This document shows, in pieces, positions 1 to 7,636 of a stretch of 15,773 nt of DNA. The stretch spans positions 1 to 15,773 of the forward strand of contig PWKM01000166.1 in NCBI GenBank assembly GCA_003559755.1, read 5' to 3'. Under the pieces are notes generated by a model. The model was given only the letters and a program-made list of their open reading frames with translations, made no database searches and was not told where the DNA came from. Numbering within the stretch: position 1 is the first letter of the stretch; every line of letters begins with the position of its first letter. Source of the stretch: Planctomycetota bacterium (GTDB lineage Bacteria; Planctomycetota; PUPC01). The position numbers were made by a program, and so were the translations under genes.

Positions 1-2
1 AG

Positions 3-1355
3 GAGATGAACCTGACCGCGACGGCACCGCCGATGTCGCTCGGCGACGCGGTCTATCTCGCCTGCAAGCGGCACGGCGAGCCCGAGTTCATCAAGCTCAG
101 GGCGCAATACCTGACCGGGGAAGATGTCCCCAGCGACCGGGACTACCCGACGGACGCGGACCGGGTGGAATGGAGCGTGCCGCTCGACAGCCCGGTCACA
201 GAGCCACCCGTCGGACTGGGCGATACCATCTATCTGGTCACCGACACCGATATCCGGGCGCTCGCCGCAGAGGATGGGGCCGAGACTTGGCGGTTGGACC
301 TCGAACCCGGGGCCAGCGCCAAACTGACGCTCGATCGTGAGCGCCTGGTCGTGTGGACCGGGCCCGAATCGGTTACCGCCCTCTCGATCAAGTCGTCCAG
401 CCGGCCGGAGGTATTGTGGACTCGCGAGGTCGGGAAAGGCAGCGCTGCTCCCGAGTTGGCCGGCGAGTTGTGTATCGTCTCCGCAGGCGGCACCGTGCAG
501 GTCTTGTGTGCCGACTACGGTACAAAGCTGTGGCTGAATCCGCCCAACCCGCCCGGCTCTCTCCGGTTCGCGCCCCTGAGAGTACATCGGGCAGTCATCA
601 CTGTAACGGATGACCGCTTGGTCGCATACAATCTGTTGAACGGTTCGGTCCTGTGGGAGAACACCCTGTCCGCCCCCGCCACCCAGCGGCCCGTCGCCGT
701 GGGCGACACGGCCGTCCTGGCGACCGAGAGCAACATCGCCGCCTACCGGGTAACCGACGGCGAGGCGGTCTGGCGGACCGACGATCCGTCCGACCGTAAC
801 CTGGCCCAGGCCCTTCGCCGGACCGGCGTCATGAGCCGCAGCCAGATCGAGGAGATGGCAGGACGGGCCGAGGAAGACCCGGACCGGACGCTCCGCGAAC
901 TGCTTTTTGATGAAGGGCTGATTGCCGACGAGCACCTGAACCGCCTGGCACTCGGGGGATGTCGTGCTCCGCTGATCCTGGGCGAGGATGGCGATGTCCT
1001 CGTCGGAATCGCCGAGACGAATCCGGACCAGAGGGCGGGCGTCGTGTTCGCTCTTAACGCGAGAACAGGCGCCGTACTGACAGTCACCGACGATATGCGC
1101 GGGCGGCCGGTCGCCGACAGCACCGTCGCTCCGCTCTTCGCCTCGGAGCGCATCCTCTTCGTCGGTTCGAGGGGCAGCGCAGCGCGGGGCGACCTGATGA
1201 TCCTGCCCAGTCTGGATGTGACGTCAGCCAATCGCTGGGCCACCACCGGCTACCTGGGCGAGGTGACGACCCCAATGATTCTGCTCGACTCGAAAGTGTA
1301 CTTCTGCACGGACCGGCGTGGCGTGATCTGTGCCGAGATGAGGGATGCAAACTGA
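3..1355 (+). CDS. PQQ-like beta-propeller protein with inserted GspE/MshE-N-like helical module (5' partial)
   Basis: The frame is open to the left edge of the window. The first ATG is at position 6, but AGGAG sits directly against it, which is too close for a ribosome site. The sequence there also enters mid-blade: APPMSLGDAVYL near the start mirrors EPPVGLGDTIYL about 55 residues later. The true start is therefore probably upstream. The protein shows repeated PQQ/YncE-like blades: GD.IYLVTDTDIRALAAEDG, then W-containing strands such as GSVLWE and GEAVWRTD, and FALNARTGAVLTV near the C-terminus. Residues about 265-318 (counting from the ATG at 6) break the beta pattern with two helical hairpins. 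The second, LRELLFDEGLIADEHLNRLA, resembles the N-terminal domain of GspE/MshE ATPases. No catalytic or PQQ-ligand residues are evident, so a binding, scaffold or sensor role is inferred. The stop overlaps the next start (TGATG), indicating translational coupling to the phosphotransferase gene. Confidence 0.75.
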   Translation, partial: EMNLTATAPPMSLGDAVYLACKRHGEPEFIKLRAQYLTGEDVPSDRDYPTDADRVEWSVPLDSPVTEPPVGLGDTIYLVTDTDIRALAAEDGAETWRLDLEPGASAKLTLDRERLVVWTGPESVTALSIKSSSRPEVLWTREVGKGSAAPELAGELCIVSAGGTVQVLCADYGTKLWLNPPNPPGSLRFAPLRVHRAVITVTDDRLVAYNLLNGSVLWENTLSAPATQRPVAVGDTAVLATESNIAAYRVTDGEAVWRTDDPSDRNLAQALRRTGVMSRSQIEEMAGRAEEDPDRTLRELLFDEGLIADEHLNRLALGGCRAPLILGEDGDVLVGIAETNPDQRAGVVFALNARTGAVLTVTDDMRGRPVADSTVAPLFASERILFVGSRGSAARGDLMILPSLDVTSANRWATTGYLGEVTTPMILLDSKVYFCTDRRGVICAEMRDAN

Positions 1356-4078
1356 TGAGTGACCGTACGAAGTGGGTGTACTTTTTTGGCGACGGCGAGT
1401 CCGAGGGCGATCCCGACCGCCGCGATATCCTTGGCGGTAAGGGCGCCAGCTTGGCCGCGATGTGCCGGGCCGGGCTGCCCGTCCCGCCCGGCTTCACCAT
1501 CTCCGCCGAACTCTGCCCGATTATCGCAGAGCGGGGCGGTGAATGGCCCGATGGCCTCGAGGAGCAGGTGCGGGAAGCCATGAACCGGCTGGAGACGCTG
1601 ACCGGCCGCACGTTCGGCCACGGCCATCGCCCGCTGCTCGTCGCCGTCCGGTCCGGGGCATCCGTGTCGATGCCCGGGATGATGGACACCATCCTCAACT
1701 GCGGCATCAACCCGGGCCTGGCCGGGCACCTGCACGGCGGGCCGAAGGAGTTTTTCTGGGAGGACTACGCCGACCACATCAAGATGTTTGCCGATTCGGT
1801 GACGGGCGTCTCTCTCAAGATCGAGGAGGTCGACGATCCCGAGTCCCGGGCACTGGAACTGCTCGGCCACTACGAGGACGTGACCGGCCGGGCCTTCCCG
1901 CTCGATCCCCGGGATGCGCTCCGGCAATGCATCGACGCCGTTTTCACCTCGTTCAACAGCGAGCGGGCACGGGCCTATCGCCAGCATAATGACATTCGCG
2001 GGGTGATCGGGACGGCCGTCAACGTCCAGGCGATGTTCCCGTCCGAGCGGGCCGGCATCCTGTTCACCGCAAACCCGAACGACATCACCGCAGGCGAGAT
2101 GGTGATGGAGGCGTCCTGGGGGCTGGGCGAGGCGGTCGTCTCCGGCGACGTGACCCCCGACTCGTACATCATCGACGCCGAGTCGCTGGAGATCAAACGG
2201 AAGATCATCCCGTCACCCACCTCGGCCGCACCCCGTTCCGTCCAGCCCGACAACACCGTTGCGCCCGCACTCACCGACGAGCAGATTCTCGAGATGGTCG
2301 AGATCGGCAAGCGGGTGGAATCGTACATGGGCACTCCGCAGGACATCGAGTGGGGGCTGGCCGACGGCAAGTTCAACCTGCTCCAGACCCGTGATATCCG
2401 GAACCTGGACGTGCTCGAGGATGTCGAAGTCGGCCGCCAGGCGGAGATCGAGCGCCTGCTCGAAGAGGCGGAAGGAAAGCACGTCGTGTGGGTCACACAC
2501 AACCTCGGCGAAACGCTCCCCCGTCCCTCCCCGCTCACCTGGGACATCATCCGCGAGTTCACGAGCGGCTCGGGCGGATACGGCCTGATGTACCAGGACT
2601 TCGGCTACCAGCCGACGAAGACCGTCTGCGAGGACGGCTTTCTCGAGCTGATCTGTGGGAGTATCTACGTCGATTCCCGCCGGGCCGCCGGCCTGTTCTG
2701 GCGAGACCTGCCCGGCGAATATCGCCCCGATGACATCCTGGAAGACCCGTCCGTCATCGAGCGGCCGCCGACCAAGCTCAACATGAACGAGACCGAGCCC
2801 ACCTTCTTCCTCCGCCTGCCCAAACTCTTCTGGTCGATGATCCGGTGCAGCCGGAGGATGAAGCGGGCACGTCGCGAGGCCCTGCACGCATTCGTCGATG
2901 TGGCGCTGCCTCGGCTCGAACAATTCCTCGAAGAATGCCGCCGGACCGACCTGCAGGCGATGACGACCGGAGAACTCATCGAGGAGCTCGACCGACGGCG
3001 GTTTTATGTGCTCGACGACTTCGGCAAGGAGTCTTTGAAGCCCGGCTACTTCGGGGCCACGGCCCAGCAGGGCCTGGAAGGGCTCCTCACCCAACTGATG
3101 GGCGATGAAAAGGGCACCGAGCTCACTCGCATGCTGACCTCCGGCCTTCATAACGACACGACCGTCGAGCAGAACATACTCCTGTACAAGGTCGCACAGG
3201 GCGAGGCGTCTATGGAGGAGTTCATCGAGACGTTCGGGCACAGGGCGACGAACGAGATGGAGCTCTCCCAGCCGCGCTGGCGCGAGGACACCAGCTACAT
3301 CGAGCGGATGGCCGAGAGTTTCCGGCAGCCCGGCATGAACTCGCCGGAAGAGCGTCACCAGGACTGGGTCGATAAACGTCGCGAGGTGGAAGACCGGCTG
3401 CCCGACATCCTTGCCGAGTGGGGCGGCGCGTCCCTGCTCGAACTCATCCAGCCCGAGCTGAAGGACGCCCAGGAACTGCTCCCCTATCGCGAGACCGGCA
3501 AGCACCACCTGATGAGGGGCTACGAACAGATTCGCGCGGTCATCCTCGAGCTCGGCAGGCGATGGGACATGGGCCGCGATGTCTTTTTCCTCCGGCTCGA
3601 CGAACTGCCCCGCTTCGAAGCCGAACGGGGTCCGTTGGCCGAGGACGTCGAGCAGCGGAAGCTCCGCTGGAAATCGTACCAGAAACTCACGCTCAGCGAT
3701 GTCATCGACTCGGAGAACCTCGAGACGCTGGGCAGGCCGGAACTGCGAGAAGAGGGCGGTGACGGCCAACTCAAAGGCCGGGCCGTCGCCTCGGGTACGG
3801 CGGTCGGGACCGCCCGCATCGTGTTCGACCCGCAGCAGGCGGGCGACCTGGGCGATGATTATATCCTGGTGTGCCCATCGACCGATCCGGGCTGGACGCC
3901 CCTGTTCGTCAACGCCCGCGGCCTGATTGTAGAACGCGGCGGTGTGCTTTCGCACGGGGCGATCGTCGCACGCGACTTCGGGATACCGGCCGTCGTCTGC
4001 GAACAGGCCACGCAGAACATCCCCGATAAAGCACGCATCGAGATCGACGGCAACCGGGGCCTGATCAGAACCATATAG
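1355..4078 (+). CDS. PEP/pyruvate-binding dikinase-family phosphotransferase, rifampicin-phosphotransferase-like architecture
   Basis: This 907-residue protein belongs to the PEP synthase/PPDK/rifampicin phosphotransferase superfamily. The N-terminal ATP-grasp domain (about 1-350) is very PPDK-like: VYFFGDG, LGGKGASLA, VRSG at 98-101, MPGMMDT, and the ATP-site DIE (330-332) and LLQTR (342-346). The central domain (about 375-770) carries NLGETLPRPSPLTWDIIR and GHR..NEMELSQPRWRED, which recall the substrate domain of rifampicin phosphotransferases. The C-terminal swivelling domain has the phosphohistidine motif GGVLSHGAIVARDFGIPAVV, with His867. The PEP/pyruvate TIM barrel of PpsA and PPDK is absent, so this is not an ordinary PEP synthase or PPDK. 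The family mechanism would be ATP-driven phosphorylation of the histidine, then transfer to an acceptor bound by the middle domain. That acceptor is unknown; antibiotic inactivation is possible but not implied. All key residues are intact. The gene starts inside the preceding stop codon and is followed 19 bases later by the membrane protein gene. Confidence 0.88.
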   Translation: MSDRTKWVYFFGDGESEGDPDRRDILGGKGASLAAMCRAGLPVPPGFTISAELCPIIAERGGEWPDGLEEQVREAMNRLETLTGRTFGHGHRPLLVAVRSGASVSMPGMMDTILNCGINPGLAGHLHGGPKEFFWEDYADHIKMFADSVTGVSLKIEEVDDPESRALELLGHYEDVTGRAFPLDPRDALRQCIDAVFTSFNSERARAYRQHNDIRGVIGTAVNVQAMFPSERAGILFTANPNDITAGEMVMEASWGLGEAVVSGDVTPDSYIIDAESLEIKRKIIPSPTSAAPRSVQPDNTVAPALTDEQILEMVEIGKRVESYMGTPQDIEWGLADGKFNLLQTRDIRNLDVLEDVEVGRQAEIERLLEEAEGKHVVWVTHNLGETLPRPSPLTWDIIREFTSGSGGYGLMYQDFGYQPTKTVCEDGFLELICGSIYVDSRRAAGLFWRDLPGEYRPDDILEDPSVIERPPTKLNMNETEPTFFLRLPKLFWSMIRCSRRMKRARREALHAFVDVALPRLEQFLEECRRTDLQAMTTGELIEELDRRRFYVLDDFGKESLKPGYFGATAQQGLEGLLTQLMGDEKGTELTRMLTSGLHNDTTVEQNILLYKVAQGEASMEEFIETFGHRATNEMELSQPRWREDTSYIERMAESFRQPGMNSPEERHQDWVDKRREVEDRLPDILAEWGGASLLELIQPELKDAQELLPYRETGKHHLMRGYEQIRAVILELGRRWDMGRDVFFLRLDELPRFEAERGPLAEDVEQRKLRWKSYQKLTLSDVIDSENLETLGRPELREEGGDGQLKGRAVASGTAVGTARIVFDPQQAGDLGDDYILVCPSTDPGWTPLFVNARGLIVERGGVLSHGAIVARDFGIPAVVCEQATQNIPDKARIEIDGNRGLIRTI

Positions 4079-4097
4079 ACCAACAAAGAGGGTAAAC

Positions 4098-4802
4098 GTG
4101 GAATTCCTCAACGAACTGTCCTACTGGGTTACAGCCGTACTGGACTATCCGCTGGGCTGGCTGGCAGCCATCCCCCGCGATATCGCTGTCATCATCGTCG
4201 CCGTCGGAACGTCGATGATCCTCACCATCGCAAGGAAATGGACCACGGACCAGGACCGGCTCCGCCGGGCCAAGCTCGACCTCAAGCGGCTCAAGCAGCT
4301 CAAGCGCGAGGCCAAGCGGGCCAAAGATAAACCTGCGGCCAAGCGAATCGGCTCCACCATCGGGATGATCAATCTGATGAAGATGAAAGCCGAAGGAAAG
4401 CCGCTGTTGATCTACATCCTGCCCATCGCATTGCTCGCCATCTGGTGCTTCGGACGGCTCGACTTCTATCCGGCCGAGGTCGGCGACGAGGTCGTGGTGA
4501 AGGCGTGGTACCCGCTCTCATCCATCTCCGGCGACCGGGCAATCTCGTACACCTACCTCGTGCCCCCGTCGCCCGAGACCGGCATCGAAATGTTGTCTGA
4601 CCCCATCCAGGAAGTGGTCGAGGACCCGGTACCAACCGCTTCGGGCGAGGTGCTGAACGGATACGCCCAGTGGACCATCCGCCCCACGAAGAAAATCAAC
4701 GCGGTGGAGCTTGTCATCCGACACAACGGAGAGGCGGTCACCCATCCGTTCAAGGCGGGGGGGAGGTATTATGAGCCGACCATTCAAATCCACGGGGCCT
4801 AG
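4098..4802 (+). CDS. EMC3/TMCO1 (DUF106)-like membrane protein, ended early by an in-frame TAG
   Basis: The GTG start at 4098 is preceded by GAGGG at 4088-4092 with good spacing. The 234-residue product has TM1 (about 28-45), a strongly basic coiled coil (about 47-78, RAKLDLKRLKQLKREAKRAK), TM2 (about 102-118) and then a beta-rich region (about 119-234) that would lie outside the membrane. TM, cytoplasmic coiled coil, TM is the layout of the EMC3/DUF106 branch of the YidC/Oxa1/Get1 insertase superfamily, but those proteins end with a third TM helix. Here that helix is encoded directly after the TAG, in the same frame (4803-4973). The gene is therefore either a recent nonsense mutant, a sequencing or assembly error, or a read-through gene. 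The Ig-like insertion between TM2 and TM3 is not something I recognise from the standard family. It is the last gene of the operon. Family assignment rests on topology and C-terminal pattern, not on a search. Confidence 0.65.
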   Translation: MEFLNELSYWVTAVLDYPLGWLAAIPRDIAVIIVAVGTSMILTIARKWTTDQDRLRRAKLDLKRLKQLKREAKRAKDKPAAKRIGSTIGMINLMKMKAEGKPLLIYILPIALLAIWCFGRLDFYPAEVGDEVVVKAWYPLSSISGDRAISYTYLVPPSPETGIEMLSDPIQEVVEDPVPTASGEVLNGYAQWTIRPTKKINAVELVIRHNGEAVTHPFKAGGRYYEPTIQIHGA

Positions 4803-4973
4803 CTGATCGAAGCCACCCAGATCGACCTGGACCAGTTCAAGTTCCTGGGCTTCGTGCCGGGCATCCCGCCCAGCGGCGTCCCGATGTACATCCTGGCCCC
4901 CTGGATCGTCGCGTACCTGATCATCGTTATCCCCACCGTCCCCCTGTTCCGCAAGTGGTTCAACGTGTACTGA
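4803..4973 (+). other. In-frame continuation of the EMC3-like gene beyond the amber codon (missing TM3)
   Basis: The 56 codons after the TAG at 4800-4802 stay open in the same frame and end with TGA at 4971-4973. They encode a connector (LIEATQIDLDQFKFLGFVPG) and then a hydrophobic helix (MYILAPWIVAYLIIVIP) followed by a basic tail, LFRKWFNVY. This matches in character the last helix and RK-rich end of EMC3/DUF106 proteins. No separate start with a ribosome site is visible, so it is read here as the tail of the upstream gene. The full product would be about 290 residues if the TAG were a sense codon. Confidence 0.7.
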
Positions 4974-5033
4974 TCGGGCCGACCTCGCTGCGGCAACGCG
5001 GGCGGATCCCTGTCCGCTGTTCTGCCGAGCTCG

Positions 5034-7514
5034 TCACTCGTCGTCCTCGACCGCCGGAGGGCGGGTCAACAGCCAGTGGCCGTTGGCGGGCTGGTTCATC
5101 CGCCCGGTGACGATCTTCAGCCGTTCGCCCTCGTCCGGGCCCAGCCCCTCTTCCCGGTATATCTGTTCGCCCGTCAGGTGCCAGAGCACGCCGTAGAACT
5201 CGGCGAAATCGCGGTAGTGGTAACCCTCGTGCTGCTCTTTCTCGACGGCGATCTTGTCGGCCAGCCGCTTGCAGATGGTGAGCGCGTCGGGATCGCCGGT
5301 GTGCAGTGCGGCCATCGCGGCGGACCTGGCGAAGACGAAGGTGAACCACCAGTTGATCGAGGTCTCGACCGTGCCGTCATCCAGCCGGCGTTGTCGCTCG
5401 GGCAGAGCCAGGTCCTCGGCCTCGGCCATCCTCTTGAAGTTCGCCGTGCTCAGGTCCATCAGCCGGGCGGCATCCTCGTCCCCGGTCAGCTCCCAGTATC
5501 GGTAGCAGGTCCGCCACGACCAGCCGGTGGTCCTGTGCACCTGGGGCGGTCGATATGCGGCGTAATAGCCGCCGTGCGCGGCGACCGTTCGCATGTTCTC
5601 AAACGCCCGCTGGTCGCCCATCAGCAGGTAGCGGTCGTAGAGCAGGTCGAGCACCATGTGTGCGGGGTTGGGCAGCCAGAAGGTGGAGCGATGGTAGCGG
5701 CCTTCGGAGTACTTCCTCGCCTCCTCGGCGAAGTCGGCACCGGCATCCCACGGGTAGGGCCGGCGCGTCCAGTCCTCGCTCCGGTTGTTGGCCCGGAACT
5801 CGTCCCAGTCCCGGTAGGCAAACGGATCGACGTCCTCGATGCGATACGCCCTGACGTCGCGGAAATGCCGGCTTCTCGCATCCCCGTTGAGCAGCCAGCC
5901 GTGGTTGCCGGTCACGAACCACAGGTAGAGGTAGTTATCCTGGTTCATCGGCTGCCGTGCCCCGCGCGAGGAATGGCCGCCGCAGCTCCGCCAGCGTTCG
6001 CCGAAGACCTGCCACCCGTAGGCGTTGCCGTACAGCCCGTCGGTAGTCAGCATCCTTGCGTCATATGCCGCGGTCCGGTTGTTGGGCCGGGTGTCCAGTC
6101 CCTGTGTGGGCACGGTGAAGGGGCCGAGGTCTGCCAGCGCCCCGCAGTCGGCGATATGTTGCAGTTCCGCCGGTCTGGGCAGCACCTTCGCGTCCCATAC
6201 CGCAGCGATCTCGGCCGGGTTCGGCTGTTCGTCGACGAAGAAATGGAGGATGATCTCGTGTCCCTTGGCCGTGGCGTCTTCGAGGAAGTGGTTGACCTTG
6301 TACTCGCCGGGGAAGAGCCCGACGCGCAGCCGGCCGTCGGCGAACACCTCGACGCCCTTGGGGAACTGTTGCCAGAAGTCGCGCAGATGCATCACGACCC
6401 CGCCCCGCTCGGTCCGGACGAGCGTTGTCCCAGTCGCCTGATCGCCGGAGGCAATCTCCCGGCCCGGGTCGTCGTCGTCGCCGCCACGCTCCCACACCTT
6501 GTAGCCGCGGAAGGTCGCGGTGCGGCCTGCCGGGAAACGCCAGCGGGCACGTCGTTCGGTATTGTAGCCCTGGCATTGCTCCCAGGTGTCCGCCCCGTTT
6601 GAATCCTGGTACAGGCAGACCGAGGTCCCTTCGCCCGGCTCGAATTCGTGTGAGGTGCCGCGATGTCCCGCGATCGAGAATCCGTTTACCGGGCCGCGAA
6701 GGGTCAGCCACAGCGATGCGTCCTCGAAGCAGGGTGTGCCCACGCTCTGGGGGAAGTTGTTCCCGATGACCACGTCGGAATATACGGTGGTCGATCCCGC
6801 GAAGAAGTCCATAAAGTAGTCGTAGCGGTACATCCCCTGGCTGTAGCCCTCGCCGGCTCGGGCGCGGTGAAGGCCTCGCGCCCGGATACGGACGCGCATC
6901 GGCCCCTGCTCGATGACCTCGACGCTCCTGGTGCTCTCGGACGAATAATACCGCTCGCCGAAGTTGTCCTCGACCACCGTGCCGCAGTCGGGACTCGGCG
7001 CCAGCAGTTCCTCGTCGGGCGAGAACGCCCCGTCGCCGTTCGCATCGACGGACGCCGATGCCAGGAAGTTGAAATGGGTTTTCGAGACGACGAACCGGGC
7101 CGGACCGGTCACCACCACGATGTCATCGTCCGTCTCCTCAACCGTCAGCACGGCCGGCGGTTCTGCCGGGGGCAGTTCCCTGTTTGTCAGGACGAATTGG
7201 CGGGTCTCGCCCGCATCGATATCGGCCTGGAAATCGACGAGCACCCACCGGATCGAATCGTCACCCCGCCACCAGCGAGCGAGTACGCGGAACTGGGCGG
7301 GGACGGGGACCAGGTCCCCGTTTGGGCTCCGTCGGGCCAGTCGTAATTCCGACGTGTCCGCCGCCTGCCCCTCGAGCAGAGGAACGCCGCCCGACACGTA
7401 GCGCCGTCCGGCTGCACCCCTGCCCTCGGCGACCTCGAGCGGGATCTCCCACGCAGCCGCCGCCCCAACAACTAGAAAAACAAACACACATACCAGAACC
7501 GTTCGCCTCAACAT
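5034..7514 (-). CDS. Secreted YetA/exo-rhamnogalacturonan-lyase-like (PL26-type) protein
   Basis: I start at the ATG at 7514 (MLRR...), which has a strong GGAGGGG ribosome site five bases upstream and opens a clear signal peptide (MLRRTVLVCVFVFLVVGAAAA, cleaved near residue 20). This gives 826 residues. An in-frame ATG at 7640 overlaps the galK stop (ATGA) but would put 42 unlike residues before the signal peptide. The mature N-terminal half is beta-rich (EIPLEVAEGRG..RRYVSGGVPLLEG, RWVLVDFQADI, RFVVSKTHFNFLA), as in the RIFT-barrel region of YetA/PcRGLX proteins. The C-terminal part (about 480-800) is helical and rich in W/Y, like an alpha/alpha toroid (WRTCYRYWELTGDEDAARLM). An EF-hand-like calcium loop, DANGDGAFSPDE, lies at 157-168. 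The expected role is extracytoplasmic cleavage of rhamnogalacturonan-type polysaccharide; the family call is moderate and the substrate is inferred. It lies 122 bases downstream of galK on the same strand. Confidence 0.6.
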   Translation of the reverse strand: MLRRTVLVCVFVFLVVGAAAAWEIPLEVAEGRGAAGRRYVSGGVPLLEGQAADTSELRLARRSPNGDLVPVPAQFRVLARWWRGDDSIRWVLVDFQADIDAGETRQFVLTNRELPPAEPPAVLTVEETDDDIVVVTGPARFVVSKTHFNFLASASVDANGDGAFSPDEELLAPSPDCGTVVEDNFGERYYSSESTRSVEVIEQGPMRVRIRARGLHRARAGEGYSQGMYRYDYFMDFFAGSTTVYSDVVIGNNFPQSVGTPCFEDASLWLTLRGPVNGFSIAGHRGTSHEFEPGEGTSVCLYQDSNGADTWEQCQGYNTERRARWRFPAGRTATFRGYKVWERGGDDDDPGREIASGDQATGTTLVRTERGGVVMHLRDFWQQFPKGVEVFADGRLRVGLFPGEYKVNHFLEDATAKGHEIILHFFVDEQPNPAEIAAVWDAKVLPRPAELQHIADCGALADLGPFTVPTQGLDTRPNNRTAAYDARMLTTDGLYGNAYGWQVFGERWRSCGGHSSRGARQPMNQDNYLYLWFVTGNHGWLLNGDARSRHFRDVRAYRIEDVDPFAYRDWDEFRANNRSEDWTRRPYPWDAGADFAEEARKYSEGRYHRSTFWLPNPAHMVLDLLYDRYLLMGDQRAFENMRTVAAHGGYYAAYRPPQVHRTTGWSWRTCYRYWELTGDEDAARLMDLSTANFKRMAEAEDLALPERQRRLDDGTVETSINWWFTFVFARSAAMAALHTGDPDALTICKRLADKIAVEKEQHEGYHYRDFAEFYGVLWHLTGEQIYREEGLGPDEGERLKIVTGRMNQPANGHWLLTRPPAVEDDE

Positions 7515-7636
7515 GTCAGCCCCTCCGATTGAATTCGACCGGTGAACGTGTTGCCTGTATTTTTCGCCGGGCCGGAGCAATGCCGGACCCGGATATTGGT
7601 TCGACGACAGGCGCCTGCATCCCTGGGGGACGCGCG

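Noticed and set aside
2213..4111. 632-codon minus-strand open frame
   Set aside because: It lies opposite the phosphotransferase gene, whose ATP-grasp and phosphohistidine motifs are unmistakable. The reverse product has no recognisable motif and no ribosome site; it is a GC-driven shadow.
4800..4802. Genome-wide reassignment of TAG to a sense codon
   Set aside because: TAG at 4076-4078 and 13990-13992 ends genes at sensible points for their families.
4757..4806. GGGGAGG followed by ATG at 4771, and a G7 run, as a second start or frameshift site near the amber codon
   Set aside because: The ATG opens only 11 codons. Shifting frame at the G run meets stops at once or by 4804, so it does not bypass the TAG.
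4974..5033. Terminator between the convergent EMC3-like and YetA-like genes
   Set aside because: Only a weak five-base stem (GCGGA/TCCGC) without a T run is present.
5076..6602. 508-codon plus-strand open frame
   Set aside because: It is the shadow of the secreted YetA-like gene, which has a signal peptide and GGAGGGG site.
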